Shown: piece after piece, positions 31,215 to 39,636 of the stretch
Layout of the letters: every line of letters begins with the position of its first letter
How positions within the stretch are numbered: position 1 is the first letter of the stretch
DNA from: a virus
IMG/VR virus record: IMGVR_UViG_3300027759_000079
Location: 1-64,000 of that record
Length of the DNA: 64,000 nucleotides
Direction: 5' to 3' (one strand)
Translations under genes and position numbers: made by a program
The notes under the pieces: model-generated
Told to the model about the DNA's origin: nothing
Databases searched by the model: none
The model's input: only the letters and a program-made list of their open reading frames with translations

Positions 31215-31526
31215 TTACTCGCCTTTGATGACTTTTGATCTGACCTTAGAGAGCAGAGAGATAACGTCTTTAGAGTCCACGACAACAGGAACGTTGCGCT
31301 GAATCTTACCAGAGGCGTCTTTAAAGGCGTGAACGATTTGATAAGTCTCCTCTGTTCGCGCCGTCTCGGAAGTGAAACAATGCGCCGCCCATGCTGCGGC
31401 ATTGTCTAAGGCGAAATCATAAAAGTTAATGCAGTTGCGAAGCGTACCGTCTCGTTCAAGATTCCAAATCTCAAACCAGTCTCGGTTAGTTTCTACTCCA
31501 TTAGTAGTTAGTTGTAGTGTGTCCAT
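31215..31526 (-). CDS. Unknown protein
   Basis: 103 residues (MDTLQLTTNGVETNRDWFEI...). Alpha/beta, with WFEIWNLERDGTLRNCINFYDFALDNAAAWAAHCF. Four nt after the gene at 31530. Unknown. Confidence 0.5.
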   Translation of the reverse strand: MDTLQLTTNGVETNRDWFEIWNLERDGTLRNCINFYDFALDNAAAWAAHCFTSETARTEETYQIVHAFKDASGKIQRNVPVVVDSKDVISLLSKVRSKVIKGE

Positions 31527-31529
31527 AGT

Positions 31530-31826
31530 TTAATCGTGAAAAGATTGTTTAACAATATCGTGAGGATATTCAGTTTTATTAATAGATTGAAGTTCATTCG
31601 CTCTAGTAATCATATAGTGATGAATAAAATGGCGTGTTTCCCAATCTAATAGGCGACCTTCCTCTTGAGGAAGTCCTTGAAGAACTTCGTCAAGATTTAG
31701 GTCAAAGCTCAAGCACAAGGCTTGAATCTTACGATAAATGCCGATCTCTTTATACTTTAGTAGAGCAAAGGCAATATCGAGTTCAATCATATTGGCGTTT
31801 TCTAGTTTTTCGACGAGTGGGTTCAT
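31530..31826 (-). CDS. Unknown helical protein
   Basis: 98 residues (MNPLVEKLENANMIELDIAF...). Helical, with Leu-rich ALLKYKEIGIYRKIQALCLSFDL. Two nt after rIIB, so probably in one operon with it. Confidence 0.5.
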   Translation of the reverse strand: MNPLVEKLENANMIELDIAFALLKYKEIGIYRKIQALCLSFDLNLDEVLQGLPQEEGRLLDWETRHFIHHYMITRANELQSINKTEYPHDIVKQSFHD

Positions 31827-31827
31827 G

Positions 31828-32928
31828 TTAGAACGACTCTACAATCGACGCTTCAGCAGCGGTGATTCTTGTGTTATCGGACTTGAGAATACCTTCATTG
31901 GTATCATAGTCCAACTCAAAGATAATGTCAGCTAGTTCATCATAAGTAACATCGTAATTTGAGAGAGCAGAGGTCATGATATAGTTCAGTGATGGATAAA
32001 TACCTTTGTCGATATAGGTTGAGATAATAGCATCAACCTTTAGTTTGATAGCTTCTTGACGCCAATCAATCTCGCTGGAGTTGTCTTTATCACAGTCGCA
32101 GTGACCGCAATCACTATCGCAATCATAATCATCGTCTTCGCTATCGTCTGTGCTATACACAGGCTCGTTGATCTCTTTGCGCTCTGGAGTAATATCAGAG
32201 TGAACTTTATACTTGCTCACGCGCAACTTTTGGAAAGAGCAGTCAGTTGGAACGCTAACAGCATCGGCAGGATTAACTTCGACGACGAGCAAGCGTCCAG
32301 TTGGGCCAGCCCAAGATGTAGCGTAATCAAAGCTACCAACGTGCAAGCCAAAGGAGCAGTGATTGTCTTTGTTGTCGTCAACAGAGCGGCGAGCAACTTC
32401 AATCGTTGAGCCAAGAGTGTTCAAGATATGACCTGACTCGTTCACTTTGCCTTGAACAACGACGGTATCTTTATTGCCGCTGCTGGAATAAAAATCATTT
32501 TTAACTCCTTTGTAAGCGAGGAAATTTCCTTCTGGCGTGATTGGAAGCGACTTGTAGGACAAGAACGAATAGAGTTCGTTGACCGAGTTAGCCGAGACGT
32601 TAGACATGAGCTTGTCGATGAAGTTCAACAAAGGCTCGGCATCTTTAGCTCCAGCTTTCAACAGCTCAAGCAGTTTAGTGACAACGACGCCATTTAGTTT
32701 TTCTGTGCCGTAGAACACTTCACCATCGTTGACGCGCAACTTGCCGTGAGAGAAGTTGACGATCTTGTGCTCGATATTCACCAGAGCGGGAATATCGGCG
32801 TAATTCGCGTCGATCAAGGCTTTGCGTAAAGCAAAGAAGTTCGGGTTGGACTTCTCGACGGTGTAAGGACGACCATTAACGAAAACGGTAATGGAATCAT
32901 CGCGCATAATGTAGGCTGGCTTATTCAT
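31828..32928 (-). CDS. rIIB: RIIB-like protein
   Basis: 366 residues. Central LPITPEGNFLAYKGVKNDFYSSSGNK, then SGHILNTLGSTIEVARRSVDDNKDNHCSFGLHVGSFDYA and GRLLVVEVNPADAVSVPTDCSFQKLRVSKYKV match RIIB proteins of T4-like phages. An acidic Cys-rich insert (DDDYDCDSDCGHCDCDKD) follows, then a helical tail. RIIA/RIIB affect exclusion by lambda rex in T4; their biochemical role is not settled. It follows rIIA by 19 nt. Confidence 0.85.
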   Translation of the reverse strand: MNKPAYIMRDDSITVFVNGRPYTVEKSNPNFFALRKALIDANYADIPALVNIEHKIVNFSHGKLRVNDGEVFYGTEKLNGVVVTKLLELLKAGAKDAEPLLNFIDKLMSNVSANSVNELYSFLSYKSLPITPEGNFLAYKGVKNDFYSSSGNKDTVVVQGKVNESGHILNTLGSTIEVARRSVDDNKDNHCSFGLHVGSFDYATSWAGPTGRLLVVEVNPADAVSVPTDCSFQKLRVSKYKVHSDITPERKEINEPVYSTDDSEDDDYDCDSDCGHCDCDKDNSSEIDWRQEAIKLKVDAIISTYIDKGIYPSLNYIMTSALSNYDVTYDELADIIFELDYDTNEGILKSDNTRITAAEASIVESF

Positions 32929-32947
32929 ATTAGTAACTTAGTTTTGT

Positions 32948-35053
32948 TTAGTTTTGTTGTTTATCTATCAAGGAAATGTAATTAGCGAAATCTTTGATGG
33001 TTTTTTCGCCAAAATTGTAAGCATAGCTATTAGCAACTAACGATATAAGTGGGTACTTATTCATAAGAGCACTATGCTCGGCGTCAATTTTGCTTTTGTC
33101 AATAGTTTCTTTAACGAAAGTTTTGGTAATTTGAAATAATTCCATCATGTGTTTGTTATCGTTGTAGAAGCTAACGTCGGATTCACTGGCTTCCCCAAAG
33201 AACAGTTTCAAAGCATGATTTTTTTCGAGCACAGAGCTGATGTCTTTTACATAAGAATTTCTGAATTTAGAGCTGCGATAATTGATCTCGTTGTTTTTAG
33301 AGATAGACTCACTATGTAATTTTAATTGTTTTTTAATGTAATCTTCAACCAGAGTTGCGACATTGACCGCTTCATCGCTAATATCAGAATCATCGAAAAC
33401 TCCATAAACAATATCTTGGTCAACGATCTTTAATTCATTGAGCATTGTAAATAACTCATAAGAGTTGTTTTGACCAAACGTTTGTTTAGAAATCTCACAT
33501 ACAGGACGCTTATCTTTATATTCTAGTTTAACATAATAGAACTTACCTTCATCTGGAAGATTTGCGCCCGCGATATATGGACGATGACTATAAGCACCTT
33601 TGTTATATACAGTGCGAGCTTCTGAAGCCTTAGCCGCATCAAGTTTCAGTTCTTGAGTAGTAGAAGAAAGGAAAACACGTTTGCAAGTAGTATATGTAGT
33701 TAAGAACGCTTTAGCTTGTTCTGGAGTGAATACAAACACGCAGAAACCTCTTTTGTCTGCGTTTTCAGAATTTCTCTGAATCCAACGAGCTTTAGCAAAA
33801 AGGTTTTTCTTGTTGTCCGCTATAAGAATACAATGATTGCTATTAGAATAGAATACAGCAGGACTAGTTCCTTTTTTATCAACTTTATTAGCTGCTCGGA
33901 AATTATTGTTACGATTAACCCAATAAACAGTTTCAGCGTTATGAGCAAAGTTTGGCAGAACTTCGATCTTGTCACCATTAGCGGCGTTAAAGATCATTGG
34001 CATATCAGACGCGATATTCTGCAATACATAGTTATCGCTGACGCTATTAACTTTAGACATAAACTGTTCTACGTCGTTAATATCATCGAGAGACTTTTGG
34101 AAAACCGCTCTGATCTCAGCCTCAAAGTTAGAGAAGAACAAAACGATATTCTTTTTAGTGTGCTCGTTGTATTCTAAACTTTCTCTGGAGTGATGAAGCG
34201 AAAGCGCACCAACAGGAAAAAAGAAAACGAAGGATGAAGCAGCGTAAGAATTTCTGAGAGAGTTATAGATTGGGAAGACCTTGAGCTTATCAGAGAGAAT
34301 CTCAAGATTGAGTGGATAAGAGATGCCGCCCATAACAATCATTGGCCCATCTTGGCGACGATGATAATAACCGCTTTTATTCTGCATCTGCAACACGCCC
34401 CAAGTGTGATTCTTCATCAACCACTCGTAAGAGAGTTCTTTATCGTCAATGCCAGTGGCAACGAAAGGAGCGGACGAAAACTTTAATACTTTGTAGGCAG
34501 CTTCTGCGAACTTGGCAACGTCATCAACTTTGACTGCGACGGAAATCTCGACGCCGTTTGGCTCAGTGGTAGATTCTTCCGCGAGCTTGGTGAAGCGAGT
34601 GTCGCCGCCTTCGTCAACATAAACGGAGATGATAATCTTTTCGCCATCTTTGCAGGAAACAACGGTGAATGAGTCGGTATAAGACAAAGGAGAGAATCGA
34701 CCAATACCGAAACCGCCGATAGCAGAGTTGTCGCCACGTTTGGAGGAGCGACCATACTTGGTGTAAAGACCAAACAACTCTTGTTCAGAGAGGCCAGTAC
34801 CAAAATCACGCACAGAATAAGTAGAAGCGAGAGCAGTTGGAAAACTGATCTTGATTGGCGTGCTGCTGTTAGCGGCGGCATTAGCGTCAACAGCGTTAGC
34901 CCAAGTTTCGCGCACAGTGGCGAGAATGGTATCGGAGTAATTGTTACGAAGCAGAGATGAAATGTAGCGCATTTCGCTCGCATCAATGGTAGCGATTTCA
35001 GATTTGAAATCGTGTGACTCAACAACGTTTTTCTGGATGGATTTAACAATCAT
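32948..35053 (-). CDS. rIIA: RIIA-like protein with GHKL ATPase fold
   Basis: 701 residues. Residues about 50-105 hold the GHKL motifs: ANAVDANA (box N), RDFGTGLS (G1) and GGFGIGRFSPL (G2), as in Hsp90/MutL/histidine kinase ATPases. The remainder is long, beta-rich and lacks a kinase domain, as in T4 RIIA. Located directly before rIIB on the same strand as in T4. Its ATPase motifs look complete. Confidence 0.85.
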   Translation of the reverse strand: MIVKSIQKNVVESHDFKSEIATIDASEMRYISSLLRNNYSDTILATVRETWANAVDANAAANSSTPIKISFPTALASTYSVRDFGTGLSEQELFGLYTKYGRSSKRGDNSAIGGFGIGRFSPLSYTDSFTVVSCKDGEKIIISVYVDEGGDTRFTKLAEESTTEPNGVEISVAVKVDDVAKFAEAAYKVLKFSSAPFVATGIDDKELSYEWLMKNHTWGVLQMQNKSGYYHRRQDGPMIVMGGISYPLNLEILSDKLKVFPIYNSLRNSYAASSFVFFFPVGALSLHHSRESLEYNEHTKKNIVLFFSNFEAEIRAVFQKSLDDINDVEQFMSKVNSVSDNYVLQNIASDMPMIFNAANGDKIEVLPNFAHNAETVYWVNRNNNFRAANKVDKKGTSPAVFYSNSNHCILIADNKKNLFAKARWIQRNSENADKRGFCVFVFTPEQAKAFLTTYTTCKRVFLSSTTQELKLDAAKASEARTVYNKGAYSHRPYIAGANLPDEGKFYYVKLEYKDKRPVCEISKQTFGQNNSYELFTMLNELKIVDQDIVYGVFDDSDISDEAVNVATLVEDYIKKQLKLHSESISKNNEINYRSSKFRNSYVKDISSVLEKNHALKLFFGEASESDVSFYNDNKHMMELFQITKTFVKETIDKSKIDAEHSALMNKYPLISLVANSYAYNFGEKTIKDFANYISLIDKQQN

Positions 35054-35111
35054 GTTAGCAATTTGGTTAGTAATTTAATCTGCAACCACTCTACCACACT
35101 TTTCTTATCCG

Positions 35112-35360
35112 TCAAGTGGTTTTGATAACTTTTTTTAAGTTTTTTTGAGAAAGTTCCAAAGCCTTGTTTTCCAGCCACTTAACGTGCGAAGAATTTTCGC
35201 AGAAAACAGAAAGCACCGAATTTTTATCAGAAGTGTAGCTCGAAATCACGAACTCAACGTGAAATTTGAACTGCTTCAAAAACTGATCTGAAACTTGCTC
35301 GTAAATCCCATAGACTTCCGAGAGGTTTTTAGAGGAAAAAATTTGGTGTTTGGTGTTCAT
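35112..35360 (-). CDS. Small protein, unknown
   Basis: 82 residues (MNTKHQIFSSKNLSEVYGIY...), mixed alpha/beta with a basic C-terminus (ELSQKNLKKVIKTT). Unknown. Confidence 0.5.
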   Translation of the reverse strand: MNTKHQIFSSKNLSEVYGIYEQVSDQFLKQFKFHVEFVISSYTSDKNSVLSVFCENSSHVKWLENKALELSQKNLKKVIKTT

Positions 35361-35362
35361 TT

Positions 35363-35725
35363 TTAATTAGTTTTTAATCCGAATTTTGGGTCGTTCGCTT
35401 GCTGAATCATAGTAACGTAATCAATGAATTTTTCTAAGTGAATCCACACTTTACCGTGCTGCTCTATCTCTTTATCGCTGAAACCTTGTGAGATCATATT
35501 CTCCATTTGATTTTTATTCAGCACCAAAAACTCCACCGTGTTCTTCCTGTAATTTGGACAGATGATCGAGTAAAGATGCTCGGTCTGAACTTCTACGCCA
35601 ACGTATTTTTTTTCGCTGGCAGAATCTGCCAGAGGCATTGGTTCAGTTCTGAATCCGATTCGTGTTCTAAAAAGAAAATCAGTTGTTCTCTTTGCTACTA
35701 GGTCTATTTCTGTTTGTAGGTTCAT
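35363..35725 (-). CDS. Small protein, unknown
   Basis: 120 residues (MNLQTEIDLVAKRTTDFLFR...), with FLVLNKNQMENMISQGFSDKEIEQHGKVWIHLEKFID. It overlaps the end of the UV-endonuclease gene by 4 nt and the next gene by 2 nt spacing, so all are coupled. Unknown. Confidence 0.5.
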   Translation of the reverse strand: MNLQTEIDLVAKRTTDFLFRTRIGFRTEPMPLADSASEKKYVGVEVQTEHLYSIICPNYRKNTVEFLVLNKNQMENMISQGFSDKEIEQHGKVWIHLEKFIDYVTMIQQANDPKFGLKTN

Positions 35726-36627
35726 AAGTGATACTCTAAATTTAAAAGTTTGAAAATAGCTTTGTCTTTACCCTTGAGTTCCACGTCGAAGAAAACGTCT
35801 TTGCCGTAAGCGTTGGGCTTGCCAATCGGCATATCAGCGTGCTTGCGCGTGTCATTGACGCCCTCGGAAAAGTGGAATAAAGGAGCGGTGTTCCAAGTAG
35901 AATAAGCGAGATTGAAATCTTCTTCGTCGGTGGTGCCAGAGTTGCAAAATTCACGATGGAGAGAGTCGTAGGTTACAGGGATTCCGCTAGTGAGGAAAAA
36001 ATGTCTGTGCAAGTTAGCGATGTTCCATGAGCCAGCAACGTTGTCGTTGACTTCGACGACTAGACGCGACTTTACGTTGCGAGGTAGAGTATCGTAATTG
36101 GCGAGAAAGCGTTGGGAGATTTCTTCGCAGTCGCCATCTTGACGACAATGAATGTTGAGCGGCGAGCGATAGTCTTGAGGCAAGTCAAGCATATCAAATA
36201 GTTCGGCATGAGAAATTAAGTCGCGCACACTGTTCCTGATTGCGTCAGGATTTTGGCTAGTGAGCGTGATGTATTCGGAAGGATGAGCGGAAATTCTGAC
36301 GCCACTAGCTTTGATCTCGTTGGCGATTCTACGCAGAGCGTCACGCATATCAGGCCAATCAGGTAAGTCTTGCAGACGAAGATTAACGTCAGGATGATTG
36401 ATAACAGGCGTCAAACTAGAGGACAAACGATAGCCAGCAATGCCGTAGCTGTGGCAATGCTTGATGATTTGATGCGTGATGAAAAAATTATGGAGGATGC
36501 GTTTGCTAAGAACGCGAACAGCATCGGCTCGATTTAGAGAAAGGAATCGAGTGAGAGTCATAGTCTCAAACTTGAAGCCTTTGTGCTCGGCAAGGATTTC
36601 GGATATGCAACAGAGAGATAGTTTCAT
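35722..36627 (-). CDS. uvsE: UV-damage endonuclease (UvdE/UvsE family)
   Basis: 301 residues, close to the family's bacterial length. YRLSSSLTPVINHPDVN, ISAHPSEYITLTS, LNIHCRQDGDCEEISQRF and LVVEVNDN fit the TIM-barrel fold with metal-binding His/Glu residues of this enzyme, which nicks DNA 5' to UV photoproducts. It would allow repair of phage DNA in the light without host excision repair. Coupled with the gene after it by ATGA-type overlap. Confidence 0.85.
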   Translation of the reverse strand: MKLSLCCISEILAEHKGFKFETMTLTRFLSLNRADAVRVLSKRILHNFFITHQIIKHCHSYGIAGYRLSSSLTPVINHPDVNLRLQDLPDWPDMRDALRRIANEIKASGVRISAHPSEYITLTSQNPDAIRNSVRDLISHAELFDMLDLPQDYRSPLNIHCRQDGDCEEISQRFLANYDTLPRNVKSRLVVEVNDNVAGSWNIANLHRHFFLTSGIPVTYDSLHREFCNSGTTDEEDFNLAYSTWNTAPLFHFSEGVNDTRKHADMPIGKPNAYGKDVFFDVELKGKDKAIFKLLNLEYHL

Positions 36628-36669
36628 GTAAGAGAGCTAGATCATAAACCGTCTAGCTTGTCAATGGTT

Positions 36670-37173
36670 TTACTGGTCGAGATTGAACTTTTGCAGCTTA
36701 CCAATCTGCAAATTTAAACAGTCTGCTGGATAGTAATAGAGCTTGTGAGCAGGAGAAGATTCATCCAGTTCTCCTTTTTTACAGTTCAAAGATTGATTTA
36801 AAAATGATTTTTTATTCATGTAACCAAGAATCCAGCCTTTTGAATAGTCTTTAAGAATACTGGTGAATAAGTAGTAATCGCAGTTCTGTAAGGTGTTGAA
36901 CTGATAAACTGTGCAGTTGTAAGAAGGTTTAGGTCTAACTGTGCGTTCTTTGGCTTTGATTTCAAAACGTTTTCCTTTGTTTGATCGCCAATCAGAGTTA
37001 TAGTCTTCGTGAGAGATGATCTCGCCGCCGAGAGCTTCCTGAACCATTAAGTCAGAGATCATGGCGATTTTCCAGCCATCGCCGTCTCGGATGGAGTTTT
37101 TTAATTTTGGCTTATCTTCCGCTAATTCTAATGCGGTGGCGACTAGCTGCGGGTGTAGGTCTATTTCTATCAT
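36670..37173 (-). CDS. Putative PD-(D/E)XK-fold nuclease
   Basis: 167 residues. The block SDWRSNKGKRFEIKAKERT fits the D...ExK part of a PD-(D/E)XK active site, with the acidic residues and Lys in a strand. A helical start and beta-rich end surround it. No specificity domain is seen. It could be a restriction-like or host-DNA-degrading nuclease. Three tandem 31-nt-like repeats lie directly before the ATG. Confidence 0.5.
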   Translation of the reverse strand: MIEIDLHPQLVATALELAEDKPKLKNSIRDGDGWKIAMISDLMVQEALGGEIISHEDYNSDWRSNKGKRFEIKAKERTVRPKPSYNCTVYQFNTLQNCDYYLFTSILKDYSKGWILGYMNKKSFLNQSLNCKKGELDESSPAHKLYYYPADCLNLQIGKLQKFNLDQ

Positions 37174-37179
37174 TTATTT

Positions 37180-37270
37180 GTCCTAAAAGTGTTCATGTTT
37201 GATTTTATTTGGCCGCAAAACGTTCATGTTTGGTTCTAATGTATATATTATTTGCGATTTTTTGATTCGT
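37180..37270 (-). repeat. Three imperfect tandem repeats before a nuclease gene
   Basis: On the minus strand CAAACATGAAC occurs twice 31 nt apart, each followed 11 nt later by AAATAA, and a third weaker copy (CAAACACGAATC... AAATAA) lies further up. The last unit ends at the ATG of 36670-37173. This resembles a tandem operator. Confidence 0.45.
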
Positions 37271-37279
37271 GTTTGAAAC

Positions 37280-37354
37280 TGGAGCGACAGGTGGGGGTCG
37301 AACCCACGACAGCTTGTTTGGAAAACAAGGACTCTACCACTGAGCTACTATCGC
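37280..37354 (-). tRNA. tRNA-Gly(UCC)
   Basis: Anticodon stem CTTGT/ACAAG with loop TTTCCAA gives TCC. Acceptor GCGATAG pairs with CTGTCGC, discriminator T, CCA encoded. Only 7 nt separates its 5' end from the structured segment that follows. Confidence 0.9.
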
Positions 37355-37361
37355 TAAAATT

Positions 37362-37722
37362 GAATCCCCTACCATGCGCCTAGTAACCTTTCGGTTAACA
37401 CGGATAGAACCCGACATTCAATGCAGGTAGGGAAATTGCACACAGCCATTATTGTCATTGATGTTACTCAAGAGGACTACTGTGTATGTTAAAATAGAAC
37501 ATCCATCCATAGCGTCCTATGGAATCACCTGTTAGTTCAGGCTGAATACGTTTCGTAGCGTTATGATAGGCATTAATAGTCAGGGACTACTAAGAATTAT
37601 GCGTCAATAACACCGTGCTCGATAGAGGCATTTCGGATGAAGTTGGTTCCTCCTGCTGTATAAGTCCACCGAGAATTCTCAGCAGTTTAATGCACTTATA
37701 CACGCTATATTTATTATAGCGG
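37362..37722 (-). ncRNA. Candidate structured non-coding RNA next to tRNA-Gly
   Basis: No gene fits in 37355-37796. It holds many hairpins: CCCTACC (37368) with GGTAGGG (37425) closing a domain with TAACC-TTTC-GGTTA inside; ACACAG (37440) with CTGTGT (37480); CCATA-GCGTCC-TATGG (about 37507); CCTG-TTAGTT-CAGG (about 37528); GTATAAGT (37658) with ACTTATAC (37694); GCTATA (37704) with TATAGC (37715). The strand is assumed minus because the tRNA and genes around it are minus. No family was assigned. Confidence 0.5.
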
Positions 37723-37796
37723 ATGCAACACACAGAAAGGAAGATGGGAAAGAACAAAAAAGAACCTGCTTATTTTACATTAAATGTCAAGTGTTT

Positions 37797-38177
37797 CTAA
37801 TCTGTTTCTTGAAATTGTTTCCTCCATTCATCATACTTAATCTTAGCGGCGTCAATAGCTGGTCGAATACCTTTTGCGCCGTTACTAAACTCAATCCATT
37901 CATAGCAACCGCGATTCTCTTTCTCTACGCTAATTCCAATTTGAAATGGAAGATTGAAATATGTTTCATCAGTATCATCAGGATGATCTTCAACGGTATA
38001 ATAAGGTACGGAGCTTATACTTGTGCCTCCATTTTGAAGAAATCTTTCTAACCAATTTAGGCGACTTTCTGCTTTATCTAAATTTTCAAACGCTTGCTTG
38101 AGTTGCTTTTCAAGCATAATCATTTTTTCTTGGTTGTTCATAAAGATGCTATCCTTGCAGTTTTGTTTAGGTTTCAT
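37797..38177 (-). CDS. Unknown protein
   Basis: 126 residues. The ATG at 38177 overlaps the previous stop as ATGA; an alternative Met at 38141 has AAGGA upstream. A coiled coil (EKMIMLEKQLKQAFENLDKAESRLNWLERF) precedes a strand-rich part (YFNLPFQIGISVEKENRGCYEW) and a helical end. Similar to generic phage proteins; function unknown. Confidence 0.55.
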   Translation of the reverse strand: MKPKQNCKDSIFMNNQEKMIMLEKQLKQAFENLDKAESRLNWLERFLQNGGTSISSVPYYTVEDHPDDTDETYFNLPFQIGISVEKENRGCYEWIEFSNGAKGIRPAIDAAKIKYDEWRKQFQETD

Positions 38178-38311
38178 ACAAATCTGATATGTTTACAAAG
38201 CCATACAATTCCATATACTATGCCGACATTTACAGTAATAACGCCGATCATAAAAAAGAAAATGACTAGTTTAACAAACCAATCTGGAGCGCGTGGAAGA
38301 TTATCGAACAT
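38174..38311 (-). CDS. Very small membrane protein
   Basis: 45 residues (MFDNLPRAPDWFVKLVIFFF...): one hydrophobic segment of about 25 residues (LVIFFFMIGVITVNVGIVYGIVWL) and a short basic end. Its ATG lies 2 nt after the previous stop and its own stop overlaps the next start as ATGA, so coupling supports it. Confidence 0.5.
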   Translation of the reverse strand: MFDNLPRAPDWFVKLVIFFFMIGVITVNVGIVYGIVWLCKHIRFV

Positions 38312-38313
38312 AA

Positions 38314-38802
38314 TTAAACGTATCCTTGTTCATCAACTATTGCCATAAGAATCTTCTCTGCGTTCTCTTGAAAAGATGGATAAGCTAATGTGTTAAATGA
38401 TTCACCGTGTTTAGCTATAAACTTATCCCAGTCCTTTTTTTCTTCAAGAGTGAGAGGATTTTTTTTAGGACGAGCTTCTGACGCTTTACGAATAATATCA
38501 ATAAGTTTATCTTCAATCAAACGAGCAGCAGCAGTAAGCGGTGCTTTGTCTGGATAAATTTGCTGGCGAATAGAGGTACATCCTTTATCAATCTTAATAA
38601 GCCAGAAGCCTTCACGGAGACCATCGTAGGCATAGGGATCGTTTACAGGAACGAATTTCTTACCTACCTTACGGTAAACCCGTTGGTCTTCTTTAGCAGC
38701 AGCCCGTGCGGTTACATTATTAGTATCAAACTCATAGTTAAGCTGATCCCGTAAACGGCGACATTCGTTCTGATAGTATTCTAAATCTTTGTTCTTTTTC
38801 AT
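38314..38802 (-). CDS. Unknown protein
   Basis: 162 residues. Coiled-coil start (KDLEYYQNECRRLRDQLNYEF), a beta-rich part (KVGKKFVPVNDPYAYDGLREGFWLIKIDKG), then a helical end. No recognised family. Part of the small-gene operon 37797-40856. Confidence 0.55.
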   Translation of the reverse strand: MKKNKDLEYYQNECRRLRDQLNYEFDTNNVTARAAAKEDQRVYRKVGKKFVPVNDPYAYDGLREGFWLIKIDKGCTSIRQQIYPDKAPLTAAARLIEDKLIDIIRKASEARPKKNPLTLEEKKDWDKFIAKHGESFNTLAYPSFQENAEKILMAIVDEQGYV

Positions 38803-38808
38803 AGTTTT

Positions 38809-39102
38809 TTATAGTAATGCAGCAGCGCGAAATGTTAATGGTTTGCCTTTTTTAATTTCAAACGAAAATGGCTCTACTGGTTGACAATGATCGAAACGTT
38901 TAATGAATTTCCGCGCTTCTTTGGGTAATTCATATCTATCGCGTTTATCATCAGGACGATAAACTATATAACTTGTGCAAACGTAGGAATCACAGTCGTT
39001 ATTATTTTTAACGGCACGCTTAAAAGCATGAGCGATAGGACAATAATAACAACTTGATCGAAGGCCTTTGTCAATATCTTTTTGTGTAACTTTAATTTTC
39101 AT
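38809..39102 (-). CDS. Unknown Cys-rich protein
   Basis: 97 residues with CYYCPIAHAFKRAVKNNNDCDSYVCT, four Cys and a His suggesting a metal site. The style matches small phage proteins of unknown role. Overlaps the gene upstream by 4 nt. Confidence 0.5.
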   Translation of the reverse strand: MKIKVTQKDIDKGLRSSCYYCPIAHAFKRAVKNNNDCDSYVCTSYIVYRPDDKRDRYELPKEARKFIKRFDHCQPVEPFSFEIKKGKPLTFRAAALL

Positions 39103-39320
39103 TTTAAGTTTCCGCCGTAATAATCAAATGTTTTCTCAATAGCATCTAAAATGATAACGAGTTCGCCCAATTCGTGATGTTGATAATACTCAAGTTTCTT
39201 TTTCTTTTTGAGTTTAACTATATCTTCACGAATGTACAAGATGCTTTGTTTTAGAGAGCATCGTGTAATACCATCGGCTGTATCTGGATCAATTTCTACT
39301 TTCATATTAGTATTTTTCAT
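39099..39320 (-). CDS. Small protein, unknown
   Basis: 73 residues (MKNTNMKVEIDPDTADGITR...), with a Lys-rich stretch and EYYQHHELGELVIILDAIEKTFDYYGG. Familiar phage type, unknown function. Confidence 0.5.
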   Translation of the reverse strand: MKNTNMKVEIDPDTADGITRCSLKQSILYIREDIVKLKKKKKLEYYQHHELGELVIILDAIEKTFDYYGGNLK

Positions 39321-39321
39321 G

Positions 39322-39636
39322 TTATTTCAGTAAACTCATTTTTATGCCTAAAGCATCTGCACAAGAAAATTGATCACCTTTTTCAAAACTAAGTTGATTG
39401 AGTTTAAATGGTTTCAAGACTGTATCTCCGTTCCAATACAAAGCTTGAATTGAGATATATCCAAGTTTATTGAGTTTATTACGGAGCTTTGTAAATTCAG
39501 GATGATCTTTGACTCCTACCGAGTTTCCTTGAAGGACGATTTTACCAGAAAGATCGTGAAGAATCGCATACTTAATATCTTGTACAGAACAGAAGTATTC
39601 GTTCTTTAGTTTAAACTGTTTGATTGGGGTTTTCAT
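39322..39636 (-). CDS. Small protein, unknown
   Basis: 104 residues (MKTPIKQFKLKNEYFCSVQD...), beta-rich, with basic patches. It overlaps the gene upstream by 26 nt. Unknown. Confidence 0.5.
   Translation of the reverse strand: MKTPIKQFKLKNEYFCSVQDIKYAILHDLSGKIVLQGNSVGVKDHPEFTKLRNKLNKLGYISIQALYWNGDTVLKPFKLNQLSFEKGDQFSCADALGIKMSLLK

Noticed and set aside
34483-35049. 188-codon minus-strand frame inside rIIA
   Set aside because: Same strand but other frame over the conserved GHKL region; shadow of the real gene.
37362-37722. tmRNA for the structured segment
   Set aside because: No tag frame ending in an Ala-Leu-Ala-Ala-type tail and no tRNA-like acceptor pair at its ends were found on either strand.
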